Positions 40,907-50,934 of a stretch of 64,000 bases of DNA are shown here, piece after piece. Below the pieces are notes generated by a model. That model was not told the DNA's origin. It ran no database searches and was given only the letters and a program-made list of their open reading frames with translations. The translations under genes and the position numbers were made by a program. Numbering within the stretch: position 1 is the first letter of the stretch; each line of letters starts with the position of its first letter. The stretch covers positions 62,001 through 126,000 of the forward strand of contig JAWZDV010000069.1 in assembly GCA_034142505.1 (NCBI GenBank), given 5' to 3'. This DNA is from Hungatella_A sp034142505. GTDB lineage: Bacteria; Bacillota; Clostridia; Lachnospirales; Lachnospiraceae.

Positions 40907-42724
40907 CTGTTTTTCCGAATAAAGCATGTAGCGCTTACCTCCGTTGTGCTTTGCATGATAGAGAGCCTGGTCCGCCAGTTTTATTAATTCTGTCAAGCTG
41001 TCAGCGTCTGATGGATAGAAGGCGATACCTATACTCACAGCCAGTCCGCATTTCTTTTCCTCCATCTCCAGCCGCTGTGCCATTATATCAATAAGCTGCC
41101 GCGCCTTTCGAGCCGCATCTTCTGGTAGCGCTATTTCATTTGAAAAGACAATAAATTCATCACCGCCGAGGCGTGCCACAAAACTATTGCTGCCAAAGAT
41201 TTCAATAAGGCAGTGTGCAAATTTCTGCAACACACGGTCACCTTCCGGATGACCGAGCGTATCATTGACTTGTTTGAATCTATCTAAGTCAAGCATTATC
41301 AACGCGCCGGATCTATTTTCCTTGTGGAGCAACGCCGAAAGTATTTTCTCAACGGCCAGCCTGTTTTTCACACCAGTTAGAGGGTCAATCATTGCCTCCT
41401 GTTCGGCATTCATTAGCAATTTTTTCTGTTCGCTGATGTCGAAAAAGGCACACAGCACTGTTTGAGAAGTATTAGAGCAATCAAAATTTCCATAAACCCA
41501 CTTTGTCTGCCCATTAGCGTCCAGCACCCGAAACTCATGTTCGGATAATCCGACAGGAAGCGAGGCAATAGAGTCACGGTCCTGTGGGTGGATGATAGGA
41601 AGTAGAAAGCTGCCGATTCGTTTGTTATATTCTTGTGGTGAATAAGCGAGGAAATTATAAAAAGCGTCATTTGCACTCAAAATGGAATAGTCGCGGTTAT
41701 TCTTGAACTGTACCACTGAGCTGGGCACGGTCCGGTATATAGACTGAATATTCTCATAGGATTTCTGGAGTGTCCTGTGGTTCTGATGTTTCAAATAAAA
41801 AAGGAGTGAAGCAACAACTGAAAATGAAAGTATTATAACAGCGCTGTAAAAACTCGTACTTCTTATGATGGACTGTGCTTTTGCATCAATGACGTTGGAG
41901 GGGATTACCAGAGCCAGGTTCCAGTCATTGATCCCCACTGGAATAAACTTCATTATGCGCTCCTGCCCGTCCCGATTATAAATGATACTGCCGCCAGTGC
42001 CAGATTTCATATTGCGGAGCATGACTTTTACATCGTCCGATGTCAAGGTGCTGGAAGTGTTTTCTGCAATATCATTAAGCGTCTTATAGTTTGATGCTAT
42101 GGGGTCGGTTAGTGCCCGAAAAATTATGCTTCCGTTTGATTTTATGACATAGTTATATCCTTTTCCATCAAAAGCGCCAACTGTAAACAATTCGGATAAA
42201 TTTTCCATAGAATAGCGCCCGAGCAATACGCCTTCTGGCTGTCCATTGTCAGTGATGGGTACGGAAATAACAAGTTTTTCACTTTTTCCATCGACTTCCG
42301 GCAGCCACATGACGGAGGAGCTGCCGTTCATTGCACTTTGAAAATAAGGCTCCTGGGAGATATCGGGTGTTTCCGGATAGTCGGGCACATAAAGCCTTCC
42401 CTCTTTATCAGCCGCTGCCATCCATTTAAAACGGGTTATATCAATCCACTGGCTCAATATCCTCAAAGTCTGTGGAGATGATAGCGGCACATCAAGTTCA
42501 CTGATAGAAGCTGCCAGCCCTTCCAAATAGGTTTGATCGCTTTTTATACGTTCACAAATGAGCCGGGCATTTTGTTTGGTTAATTCCTCCATATAGGCAT
42601 CGGTTTCTTCTTGCAGAGCTTTATGGACAGAATTACTATAAACGAGAGTTGTTATGATAATTACCGCCAGTACCAAAAAAAGTGAAACGCTAATGGCGAA
42701 TAATGGCTTTTTATAAAATCGCAT
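40889..42724 (-). CDS. Membrane diguanylate cyclase (dCache-PAS-GGDEF)
   Basis: This 611-residue protein has an N-terminal helix (about 8-28), an extracellular double-Cache sensor (about 30-290) and a second helix (about 292-312). A PAS domain (about 325-430) and a GGDEF domain (MIDPLTGVKNRLAVEKIL, then FVARLGGDEFIVFS near residue 540) follow. It should make c-di-GMP in response to an external small ligand. The RxxD inhibitory site before GGDEF is not obvious. AGGAG precedes the ATG. It is convergent with the conjugative-element genes and looks chromosomal in character. Confidence 0.92.
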   Translation of the reverse strand: MRFYKKPLFAISVSLFLVLAVIIITTLVYSNSVHKALQEETDAYMEELTKQNARLICERIKSDQTYLEGLAASISELDVPLSSPQTLRILSQWIDITRFKWMAAADKEGRLYVPDYPETPDISQEPYFQSAMNGSSSVMWLPEVDGKSEKLVISVPITDNGQPEGVLLGRYSMENLSELFTVGAFDGKGYNYVIKSNGSIIFRALTDPIASNYKTLNDIAENTSSTLTSDDVKVMLRNMKSGTGGSIIYNRDGQERIMKFIPVGINDWNLALVIPSNVIDAKAQSIIRSTSFYSAVIILSFSVVASLLFYLKHQNHRTLQKSYENIQSIYRTVPSSVVQFKNNRDYSILSANDAFYNFLAYSPQEYNKRIGSFLLPIIHPQDRDSIASLPVGLSEHEFRVLDANGQTKWVYGNFDCSNTSQTVLCAFFDISEQKKLLMNAEQEAMIDPLTGVKNRLAVEKILSALLHKENRSGALIMLDLDRFKQVNDTLGHPEGDRVLQKFAHCLIEIFGSNSFVARLGGDEFIVFSNEIALPEDAARKARQLIDIMAQRLEMEEKKCGLAVSIGIAFYPSDADSLTELIKLADQALYHAKHNGGKRYMLYSEKQKREKV

Positions 42725-42879
42725 TGTAGTCTCCTGTCCAATGTGTCAGTAAATACTGACATTATATAATGGCACAACCTACCTGGTCAATGTGTTTTAT
42801 GGAATCAGGGATTCTGTCTTTTTAATAAGTTTCTTAGAATAGCAAGTATTAAATATTTGTTAAAATTGAATCATCCCTG

Positions 42880-43079
42880 TTGACAGGAGATGCCCTCGCT
42901 CATATAATGCCAATAAAACACATAAACATATTTTTATTTCAGAAAGGAACTTAAATCTATATGGACGACGCCGATAGCGACGCTGCCCGAAGTTATAGTA
43001 ATATAAACAATCGAATAAGCTTCAGTACATAAAAGGCATAACCTGCGTTGTTTTATAAAAGCGCGGGCTATGTCTTTTT
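42880..43079 (+). promoter_or_regulatory. Leader copy 3 upstream of P-type ATPase operon (candidate Na+ riboswitch)
   Basis: The promoter is TTGACA (42880-42885), 17 bp, TATAAT (42903-42908). The conserved block (42961-42988) is identical to copy 4 at 53483: ATGGACGACGCC, then GATAGC, then GACGCTGCCC. CGC/GCG can pair around CGATA. A terminator follows. Read as protein the block starts a 23-codon frame (MDDADSDAAR) that ends before the terminator, unlike the other three copies. GAAAGGA lies 12 bases upstream of the ATG. Confidence 0.7.
43035..43079 (+). terminator. Terminator of leader copy 3
   Basis: GGCATAACCTGCG (43035-43047) pairs with CGCGGGCTATGTC (43062-43074) through G-T pairs, then TTTTT. 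The arms are nearly the same as those of copy 4. Confidence 0.85.
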
Positions 43080-43141
43080 GTCTTCTGACTTAGAATAAAT
43101 AACTAATAATATCTCAAAAAGAAAGGAGTGGTCTTTCCTAT

Positions 43142-45805
43142 ATGGAAAATCACAAGCGACTGCCTTGGCACGCAACAGAGCCGGAGGCAATTTACAAAGC
43201 GTTACACACCTCTGAAGAAGGGCTCAGCGATGCCGAGGCTGCCGAAAGGCTGGCCCGCTTCGGGCGCAATGAACTGCGTCAGAAACCGAAAAAAACCATC
43301 TGGCAGATGATTAAGAGCCAGATTACCGATCCCATGGTGCTGATTTTAATTGGCGCCGCTGTTTTCTCCGCCGTGCTTTCAGAATGGACGGAGGCAATCG
43401 TCATACTGACGATTGTAATTATCAATGCGGTAATCGGAATTGTACAGGAAAAGAAGGCGGAAAGCTCCCTCGAAGCATTGAAACAGATGAGCGCGCCTAA
43501 CGCCAGGGTTTTGCGCCAGAGAGAGGAAAGTATTGTGCCGGCCAGCGAACTGGTTGTCGGAGATATCGTCCTGATTGATGATGGGGCAATGGTTCCGGCT
43601 GACTTACGGTTAATCGAATCAGCGAATTTGAAAATACAGGAGGCGTCACTCACCGGGGAGTCCGTTCCATCGGAAAAGGACGCCAAGGAGATTATGCCGC
43701 AGGAATGTGTGCTGGGAGACCGGGCCAATATGGCCTATACCTCCTCTATCGTGACCTACGGCCACGGAACCGGCGTGGTGGTGGCAACCGGTATGAGTAC
43801 AGAGGTCGGCAATATTGCAGGGCTTCTGGAAAACCAGGATGAGCTGGATACCCCGTTAAAGAGAAAGCTGAACGCGGTGGGTAAGACCCTCACCGTGGTG
43901 GGTATCATTGTCTGCGCCCTTATCTTTGCAATCGGCGCTTTTTACGGAAGGCCGTTGATTCCCCAGTTTCTGGTGGCTATATCTCTGGCAATTTCTATTA
44001 TCCCGGAGGGACTGCCTGCCACGGCAACGATTGTCATGGCTCTGGGTGTCCAGAGAATGGCTAAGCAGAACGCCTTAATCCGGAAGCTGCCGGCGGTGGA
44101 AACACTGGGCAGCGCCACGGTAATTTGCAGCGATAAGACAGGAACCCTGACCCTAAACCAGATGACCGTCACCCAGATTGCGGTGAACGGGGATTTTGAA
44201 GCGGGGACAACGACAGCGGTTGAATGTGCGGACAAAGAGCACCCGGACGTTTACCGGGAGCTGGTTTACGCTGGAGCGCTTTGTAACAACGCGAGTCTGG
44301 ACCCGGATCACAAGGGAGAAATCATCGGAGACCCCACGGAGGGGGCCTTGATTTTCCTGGCACAGAAATTTGGGATAGACCATGAAGAATTGGAAGAAAC
44401 GTACCCCAGGCTGTTTGAGCAGCCCTTTGATTCGGAGAGAAAGCGGATGTCCACCGTTCATGAAATTAATCAGAAGCTGGTTTCCTATACAAAAGGCGCT
44501 GTGGACGAAATGCTGCCTTTGTGTACGGGTATGCTGACTTCCCGGGGTGTGCGTCCGATTACGCAGACCGATATCAGGCAGATTCAGGATATGTGTGATT
44601 CCATGTCACAAAAAGCCTTGCGAGTGCTGGGATTTGCCGTGAAAACCCTGAAACATCTGCCGGAGGACGAAGAAGAAAATATTGAGTTTGATATGACCTT
44701 TATCGGCGTGGCCGGTATGATTGACCCGCCAAGGAAAGAGGTAGCCGAATCTGTACGGACCTGCCGGAACGCCGGTATCCGCACCATTATGATTACGGGA
44801 GACCATAAGGTAACCGCTCTTGCCATTGCGAAGGAGCTTTCCATCTGGCAGAATGGCGATACCGTAATATCGGGTGAGGACTTGTCTGCCATGAGTGAGG
44901 AGGAACTGGACCAGGCGGTAGAACACGCCACGGTATTCGCAAGAGTGTCTCCGGCGGATAAACTCCGCATTATCCAGTCCTTAAAGAGGAACGGCGAAGT
45001 GGCTGCAATGACGGGTGACGGCGTAAACGACTCCCCGGCGTTAAAAGCAGCAGATATTGGTGTGGCGATGGGACGCACAGGAACGGACGTTGCAAAGGAA
45101 GCGTCTGATATGATTCTCCTGGACGACAGTTTCACCACGATTGCCTATGCAATCAAAGAAGGGCGCCGCGTATACCGGAATATCCAGAAGGTAATCCAGT
45201 TTTTGCTGGCGGGAAATATTGCGGAAATCACAACCTTGTTTCTGGCAACCTTATTTAACTGGGAAGCTCCGCTTCTGGCCGTTCATATACTCTGGGTAAA
45301 CTTAGCGACCGCTACACTGCCGGCTCTGGCTTTGGGCGTTGACCCGGCAAGCAAAAATATTATGAAGCATAAGCCGGTCAAGGCGGGAACCTTGTTTGAA
45401 CGCGATTTGATTGCCAGAGTGATACGACAGGGAATTTTCGTGGCGGCTATGACAATCGCCGCGTACTTTATCGGAGCGGATCAGAGCAGCCATACCACAG
45501 GCCAGACCATGGCTTTCAGTGTGCTGGCAATTTCTCAGATGCTTCGTGCATTTAACCAGCGCTCCAACACAGAACCTATCTGGGTGAGGGCGGAGGGGCC
45601 GAACCCGTGGCTGGTTGTATCGTTCCTGGTATCGGCCGGTCTGATGGCATGTATCCTGTTTATCCCGTCTCTGCAGAGCGCTTTCCGGCTGACCTATTTA
45701 ACCGGAACCCAGTGGCTCACCGTTATGGGGCTTTCTATCCTGTCCATTGTTCAGATGGAGGCTGTGAAGTGGGTGAAACGCGCCAGGAAAAGGGAGAAAC
45801 GATGA
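43142..45805 (+). CDS. P2A-type cation-transporting P-type ATPase with altered ion site
   Basis: This 887-residue ion pump has the phosphorylated Asp331 in CSDKTGTLT, TGES in the actuator domain (SLTGESVPSEKD), the nucleotide-site KGAVDEM, and TGDGVNDSPALKAADIG. The ion-site helices are like Ca2+ pumps: M4 IPEGLP with Glu289, and M5 GNIAEITT with Asn692 and Glu695. M6 reads LWVNLATATLP, however, so the Asp that binds both Ca2+ ions in SERCA (Asp800) is Ala724. A pure Ca2+ role is therefore doubtful; Na+ export is an inference from the leader and operon partners. Confidence 0.9.
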   Translation: MENHKRLPWHATEPEAIYKALHTSEEGLSDAEAAERLARFGRNELRQKPKKTIWQMIKSQITDPMVLILIGAAVFSAVLSEWTEAIVILTIVIINAVIGIVQEKKAESSLEALKQMSAPNARVLRQREESIVPASELVVGDIVLIDDGAMVPADLRLIESANLKIQEASLTGESVPSEKDAKEIMPQECVLGDRANMAYTSSIVTYGHGTGVVVATGMSTEVGNIAGLLENQDELDTPLKRKLNAVGKTLTVVGIIVCALIFAIGAFYGRPLIPQFLVAISLAISIIPEGLPATATIVMALGVQRMAKQNALIRKLPAVETLGSATVICSDKTGTLTLNQMTVTQIAVNGDFEAGTTTAVECADKEHPDVYRELVYAGALCNNASLDPDHKGEIIGDPTEGALIFLAQKFGIDHEELEETYPRLFEQPFDSERKRMSTVHEINQKLVSYTKGAVDEMLPLCTGMLTSRGVRPITQTDIRQIQDMCDSMSQKALRVLGFAVKTLKHLPEDEEENIEFDMTFIGVAGMIDPPRKEVAESVRTCRNAGIRTIMITGDHKVTALAIAKELSIWQNGDTVISGEDLSAMSEEELDQAVEHATVFARVSPADKLRIIQSLKRNGEVAAMTGDGVNDSPALKAADIGVAMGRTGTDVAKEASDMILLDDSFTTIAYAIKEGRRVYRNIQKVIQFLLAGNIAEITTLFLATLFNWEAPLLAVHILWVNLATATLPALALGVDPASKNIMKHKPVKAGTLFERDLIARVIRQGIFVAAMTIAAYFIGADQSSHTTGQTMAFSVLAISQMLRAFNQRSNTEPIWVRAEGPNPWLVVSFLVSAGLMACILFIPSLQSAFRLTYLTGTQWLTVMGLSILSIVQMEAVKWVKRARKREKR

Positions 45806-45827
45806 TTTCTATACGAGGAGGTAACGT

Positions 45828-46916
45828 ATGAAAACAGAAAAGAGGAGAGCATTCATTATCCATTTTGCTTATTTTTCAATTTTGTTTTTAATGGCTTTTA
45901 CGGTTTTAAAATATGGCTTGTCCATGCTTTCCCCGTTTGTGGCGGCATTCCTGATTGCGTGGGTTTTAAAAGGCCCGATTGGATTTGTGTCAGGAAAGCT
46001 TCGCTTAAACTGGAAGCCAGCGGCTATTCTGGTGGTGCTGTTGTTTTACAGCACCATCGGATTTTTAATATTTCTGTTGGGTGTCAAGGCTTTGTCCGCA
46101 GCAAAGGAACTTACAGCCAATCTGCCCGGTATTTACGCATATTATGTAGAACCTGCTTTAATCAGCCTGTTTGACAGCTTCGAGCAGTCGATTTTCCGGG
46201 TAGACAACACACTCCTGGCTGCCTTTATGGAACTGGAAACTCAGTTCGTCCAGTCGGCGGGGCAGATGGTTTCCGGCCTGTCCATGGACGCCATGGGGCA
46301 TATCTCTGGGATTGCCTCTTCCCTGCCAGGCTTATTTATTGAAATCCTGCTCATGATTATTTCTACGTTTTTCATTGCTTTGGATTACCACCGGCTGACG
46401 GGATTTTGTCTGATGCAGCTTGATGGGAAAGCAAAAGATGTATTTTTCCAGATCAAAGAATATGTGGTAGGCACTTTGCTTGTATGTATCCGGTCCTATG
46501 CGCTGATTATGACGATTACGTTTGTGGAGCTGGCAGTAGGACTGTCTGTCATTGGCGTAAAAAATTCAGTTTTAATTGCGTTTTTAATTGCCCTCTTTGA
46601 TATTCTTCCGGTATTGGGAACCGGAGGCATTATGATCCCGTGGACTATCCTTACGGCGCTGCAGGGAGATTATCCGCTGGCGCTGGGACTTTTGCTGGTT
46701 TATCTGTTTGTTACAGTGGTCCGCAATATATTAGAGCCAAAGATTGTCGGCAGCCAGATCGGGGTTCATCCGGTTGTGACCCTGGCGGGTATGTTCGTGG
46801 GCGCCCAGTTGTTTGGCGTCCTGGGGCTGTTTGGTTTTCCAATCGGGATTTCCCTGCTGCGCCACTTGAATGAAAAGGGAGCAATAAAATTATTTAAGAT
46901 GGCGGAGGAAAAGTAA
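45828..46916 (+). CDS. AI-2E family (PerM/YtvI-like) membrane transporter
   Basis: This 362-residue protein has the AI-2E transporter pattern (PF01594): N-terminal helices (FVAAFLIAWVLKGPI), a periplasmic-type middle, then EYVVGTLLVCIRSYALIM and a conserved C-terminal block (FLIALFDILPVLGTGGIMIPW, split FLIALFDILPVLGTG and IMIPWTI; GSQIGVHPVVTLAGMFVG). Some members of this family have been reported as Na+(Li+)/H+ antiporters, and YtvI is sporulation-linked. AGGAGG precedes the ATG. It is the second gene of the leader-3 operon, and its stop overlaps the next start (TAATG). Confidence 0.85.
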   Translation: MKTEKRRAFIIHFAYFSILFLMAFTVLKYGLSMLSPFVAAFLIAWVLKGPIGFVSGKLRLNWKPAAILVVLLFYSTIGFLIFLLGVKALSAAKELTANLPGIYAYYVEPALISLFDSFEQSIFRVDNTLLAAFMELETQFVQSAGQMVSGLSMDAMGHISGIASSLPGLFIEILLMIISTFFIALDYHRLTGFCLMQLDGKAKDVFFQIKEYVVGTLLVCIRSYALIMTITFVELAVGLSVIGVKNSVLIAFLIALFDILPVLGTGGIMIPWTILTALQGDYPLALGLLLVYLFVTVVRNILEPKIVGSQIGVHPVVTLAGMFVGAQLFGVLGLFGFPIGISLLRHLNEKGAIKLFKMAEEK

Positions 46917-48580
46917 TGAGTATGGGAATGTTTTTTGGATTATTGGGCGGTTTGGCGCTGTTTTTATATGGTATGCAGATGATGAGCGTCAATCTGGAAG
47001 CGGCGGCCGGCAGCCGTATGAAGCATATTCTGGAACGCCTGACAGCCAACCGCTTTTTAGGGGTATGTGTGGGCGCCGGCATTACGGCGGTGATTCAGTC
47101 CTCTTCCGCCACAACGGTAATGGTGGTGGGCTTTGTCAATTCCGGACTTATGACGCTTAGGCAGGCAGTCTGGATTATTATGGGAGCGAATATCGGAACT
47201 ACTGTCACCGGGCAGCTGATAGCTCTTGATATTGGTGAATTGGCCCCGCTCATTACTTTTATTGGCGTGGCGCTGGCACTTTTTGTTAAAAGGAAACAGA
47301 CCCAGTTTGCCGGAGGTATTATTGCTGGTTTGGGAATCCTGTTTATCGGCATGGGCATGATGGGGGAGGCCATGGTTCCTCTGCGTGAATCGGAGGCATT
47401 TGTCAACCTTATGACCCGGTTCTCAAATCCGCTGCTCGGAATTTTGGCCGGAGCTGTTTTTACAGCCATCATTCAGTCCTCCTCCGCTTCCGTGGGAATC
47501 CTCCAGGCGTTGGCTGTCAGTGGTCTGATCGGTTTAGACAGCGCGGTGTTTGTGCTGTTTGGACAGAACATAGGAACCTGCATTACGGCGGCGCTTGCTT
47601 CTATTGGAGCGAGCCGTGACGCAAAGAGGGCGACTCTGATCCATCTGTTGTTTAATGTAATCGGAACAGCTGTATTTACGGCTGTCTGTATCATTTGGCC
47701 GCTTACAGGCCTGGTGGGAAGTTTTACGCCACATAATCCTGCGGCGCAGATTGCCAACATGCACACGCTGTTTAATATTGTGACAACGCTTTTGCTGCTG
47801 CCATTTGGAGCACAGCTTGCCCAGTTGGCAGGAAGGCTTCTGCCTGATAAGGCCATGGGAAAGGCGGAGGAGGAACGCTGGTTTGAGGATCTGCTGGAGT
47901 CAGAGCATGTGCTGGGGGTATCGGTAATTGCCAGAAAACAGTTGAAGGAGGATATCGGGCGGATGCTTTCCCTGGCTGCGGAAAATGTGGACAAGGGCTT
48001 TCTGACATTCGGGGACAGGGACGAGGCGGAATTGGAAAAAATCCTGGAGCGGGAGGAAGAAATCGACCTGCTGAATGCACGGCTGTCGCGGAAAATCTCA
48101 AAGGTTCTCCAGGCAGAGCATTCCCCGGCTGAGGTGGAAGCCCTGCGCCACATGTTCACGGTTATCGGCAACATAGAGCGTATCGGAGATCACGCAAAAA
48201 ATCTGGCGGGATATGCCAAAAACATGATGGACCGGAAACTGGAGCTGTCAGATCAGGCGTCGGACGAGTTGGCGGAAATGAGGCAGTCCTGCAGGTGCGC
48301 CCTGCGGCTGCTCTGCAACGCGGATTATATTGCTTCGGGCTATCTGGCGGAGGAAGCCGCTCTGCTGGAGCAGGAGATTGATGATAAGGCAGCTTTGTAC
48401 CGGTTGAACCAGATGGAACGTATGGGCGTGGGAACCTGCCATGTTGAGACTTCCATTCTGTATTCAGAAATTTTGACGGATTTTGAGAGGATTGGAGATC
48501 ATGTATTAAATATAGCACGCGCCTGGGCCGGCCTGGAGGAGACGGACCGGCTCCCTGTAAGTGAAAAGGAGAAATTATGA
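46916..48580 (+). CDS. Na+/phosphate cotransporter family protein with PhoU tail
   Basis: This 554-residue protein has two inverted NptA-type repeats carrying the QSSSATT signature (IQSSSATTVMVVGFVNSGLM) and its second copy (IQSSSASVGILQALA), plus GANIGTT and GQNIGTC loops. Residues about 340-540 are a PhoU-like helical domain (NIERIGDHAKNLAGYAKN and DFERIGDHVLNIA). Such proteins take up phosphate with Na+, or in some bacteria move it outward under control of the PhoU tail. The ATG overlaps the upstream stop, and the stop overlaps the secDF start (ATGA). Confidence 0.9.
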   Translation: MSMGMFFGLLGGLALFLYGMQMMSVNLEAAAGSRMKHILERLTANRFLGVCVGAGITAVIQSSSATTVMVVGFVNSGLMTLRQAVWIIMGANIGTTVTGQLIALDIGELAPLITFIGVALALFVKRKQTQFAGGIIAGLGILFIGMGMMGEAMVPLRESEAFVNLMTRFSNPLLGILAGAVFTAIIQSSSASVGILQALAVSGLIGLDSAVFVLFGQNIGTCITAALASIGASRDAKRATLIHLLFNVIGTAVFTAVCIIWPLTGLVGSFTPHNPAAQIANMHTLFNIVTTLLLLPFGAQLAQLAGRLLPDKAMGKAEEERWFEDLLESEHVLGVSVIARKQLKEDIGRMLSLAAENVDKGFLTFGDRDEAELEKILEREEEIDLLNARLSRKISKVLQAEHSPAEVEALRHMFTVIGNIERIGDHAKNLAGYAKNMMDRKLELSDQASDELAEMRQSCRCALRLLCNADYIASGYLAEEAALLEQEIDDKAALYRLNQMERMGVGTCHVETSILYSEILTDFERIGDHVLNIARAWAGLEETDRLPVSEKEKL

Positions 48581-50757
48581 AACCTGGAAGAAAGAGTCTG
48601 GCGGCTATGCTGTTGCTGCTGGTTATAAGTGCTGCCGTTGTATGGTTTGGGCTGGGGGACGAGATAAAAGGTGCCAGGGATATGAGGTTTGGCATTGATA
48701 TCCGCGGCGGTGTGGAGGCTGTTTTTGAGCCGGTGGGCCTAGACCGCGCTCCCACGGAGGCAGAGGTCACGGCTGCCCGCAACATCATGGAATCCAGGCT
48801 GGATGATAAAAATATTCTGGACAGGGAGGTCACGGCGGACATCGACCGGGGATATGTGATTGTCCGCTTTCCATGGAAATCAGGGGAGACACAGTTTAAC
48901 CCGGAAGCAGCCATTGCAGAACTGGGAGAAATGGCGAATCTGACGTTCCGCGACGAGGCGGGAAATATCATGCTGGAAGGAAGGGACGTCTCTACCAGCA
49001 GCCCTGTGGAAAGCGGCGGAACCGGATTAAAGCAGTATGCCGTGGAACTCCACTTTACAGAGGAGGGGGCAAAGAAGTTTGAGGACGCCACAGGGAAGCT
49101 GACCGGTCAGCGCATGGGGATATTTATGGATGATGTCATGATCTCAAACCCAGTGGTAAAGGACCGGATTACGGGCGGGAATGCTATTATTGACGGAATG
49201 GAAAGCTATGGGGAGGCGAAGGAGCTGTCTGACAAAATCAACGCGGGCGCCCTTCCTTACTCTATGGCGACCCGGAATTTCAGCACAATCAGCCCTTCGC
49301 TGGGATCGGCCGCCCTGGATATCATGATGGGAGCCGGGATTGCGGCATTTGTATTACTCTGTATCTTTATGGTGATAAAATACCGGCTTCCGGGTTTTGT
49401 GGCCTGCCTTGGAATGGCTTTTCAGATGTGCCTGCAGCTTTTAGCCATCTCAGTCCCCCAATATACACTGACACTTCCTGGTATCGCGGGTATTATCCTG
49501 TCTCTGGGAATGGCGGTGGATGCAAATGTAATTATCAATGAAAGAATCGGTGAGGAATTAAGAGATGGATCTTCTTTAAGGGACGCGGTTCTTGCCGGGT
49601 ATAAGCGGGCCTACAGTTCCGTGATGGACGGCAACATTACCAGCGCTATTGTGGCAGTCATTCTGATGATTTTCGGCTCAGGTCCTATGCTTAGCTTTGG
49701 TTATACGCTACTGGCCGGTATTATTATCAATGTTGTAATTGGAGTGTACTATTCAAAGGTGGTTCTGCTGTCCCTGGTGAAGGAGGGCTGTTTTTCCTCT
49801 CCAGGCTGGTTCCGTTATAAGAAAGAACAGCGGATCTACCAGTTTATGAAGCACAGAAAGGTCTGGCTGTCCATATCGGCGGCGGCCCTGTTTTTAGGTT
49901 TCCTTGGACTTGCCAGAAATGGCGTGAGCTTGGACACCCAGTTTACCGGGGGAACGACACTGAAATATGAGATTCAGGAGGAAACGGATTCGGAACGGCT
50001 GGCATCATCCCTGGGAGAAGCGCTTGGAAGAAATGTGAGCGTCCAGTTTACCAGGGAGGATGGACAGGGAAGGCAGTCCATGGTTGTTACGTTTGCCGGA
50101 AAGGAAGGTATCAGCCCGCAGGAACAGAAGCAGGCCACGGATCTGATTCACAGAGAATATGGAGAAATGAACGCGGAGCTCTCGGAGACGTATTCTGTCC
50201 AGCCCTATATCGGGCAGCAGGCGTTAAACCGATCTATAATCGCTATGGGACTTGCGGCAGTATTGATTACTCTGTATGTATGGATTAGGTTCTCGATTCT
50301 GTCCGGGCTTTCCGCGGGGCTGGCGGCCATGGCGGCGCTGGTACATGATGTGCTGATTGTGTTTGGCGTGTTCCTTGTTTTTGCGATTCCTCTGAATGAC
50401 GCATTTGTGGCGGTGGTGCTTACGATCATTGGGTATTCCATCAATGACACTATTGTTATTTATGACAGGATACGGGAAAATATGAGGAAGGGGGAAGGGA
50501 AGGATATATTCTGGTTAGTGGATATGAGCGTATCCCAGAGTCTGTCCCGGTCTGTCTATACGTCCGTGACAACCGTAATCGGTGTGCTGATTCTGGTGGC
50601 AGTGTCATGGTATTACCAGATACCTTCCATTTTTGAATTTTCTCTTCCTATGCTGTTTGGAATTGTCAGCGGCTGTTTTTCTTCGGTGTGCATTGCCAGT
50701 ATCCTGTGGGCTTTATGGGTGAAGAAGAGGGACGCGTGGCAGACGGGGACGGAGTAG
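48577..50757 (+). CDS. secDF: SecDF protein-translocase auxiliary subunit (fusion)
   Basis: This 726-residue fusion of SecD and SecF has the SecD N-terminus (GIDIRGGVEAVFEP), the first periplasmic domain, then helices with GIAGIILSLGMAVDANVIINERI. The SecF part starts about residue 430 (GVSLDTQFTGGTTLKYEI) and ends in VVLTIIGYSINDTIVIYDRIREN. SecDF pulls secreted proteins across the membrane using a proton or, in some marine bacteria, a sodium gradient. AAGGAG precedes the ATG. It closes an operon of predicted Na+-linked transporters, which raises the question of a Na+-driven form. Confidence 0.93.
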   Translation: MKPGRKSLAAMLLLLVISAAVVWFGLGDEIKGARDMRFGIDIRGGVEAVFEPVGLDRAPTEAEVTAARNIMESRLDDKNILDREVTADIDRGYVIVRFPWKSGETQFNPEAAIAELGEMANLTFRDEAGNIMLEGRDVSTSSPVESGGTGLKQYAVELHFTEEGAKKFEDATGKLTGQRMGIFMDDVMISNPVVKDRITGGNAIIDGMESYGEAKELSDKINAGALPYSMATRNFSTISPSLGSAALDIMMGAGIAAFVLLCIFMVIKYRLPGFVACLGMAFQMCLQLLAISVPQYTLTLPGIAGIILSLGMAVDANVIINERIGEELRDGSSLRDAVLAGYKRAYSSVMDGNITSAIVAVILMIFGSGPMLSFGYTLLAGIIINVVIGVYYSKVVLLSLVKEGCFSSPGWFRYKKEQRIYQFMKHRKVWLSISAAALFLGFLGLARNGVSLDTQFTGGTTLKYEIQEETDSERLASSLGEALGRNVSVQFTREDGQGRQSMVVTFAGKEGISPQEQKQATDLIHREYGEMNAELSETYSVQPYIGQQALNRSIIAMGLAAVLITLYVWIRFSILSGLSAGLAAMAALVHDVLIVFGVFLVFAIPLNDAFVAVVLTIIGYSINDTIVIYDRIRENMRKGEGKDIFWLVDMSVSQSLSRSVYTSVTTVIGVLILVAVSWYYQIPSIFEFSLPMLFGIVSGCFSSVCIASILWALWVKKRDAWQTGTE

Positions 50758-50775
50758 CTTGGCGGAGCGTAATTT

Positions 50776-50797
50776 AACCGGGGTACTATGCCCGGTT
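50776..50797. terminator. Probable terminator stem after secDF
   Basis: AACCGGG (50776-50782) pairs with CCCGGTT (50791-50797). There is no U-tract, so termination is only suggested by position after the operon. Confidence 0.35.
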
Positions 50798-50934
50798 TCC
50801 GCGTGAATAAACAACAGGCAAAAACAGGGGCGTTGGGATATGTGTTGATTATCCCACCGCCCCCTACTCGATTTTGTATCCACCGGATTCCGGTTTGACA
50901 AAACATAGTCCCGTTCTTACTAATCAGGTGTTTA

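Noticed and set aside
42961..43079. Fluoride, Mn2+ (yybP-ykoY) or guanidine riboswitch for the repeated leader
   Set aside because: I see none of the core sequences I associate with those classes, and the regulated genes fit Na+ better.
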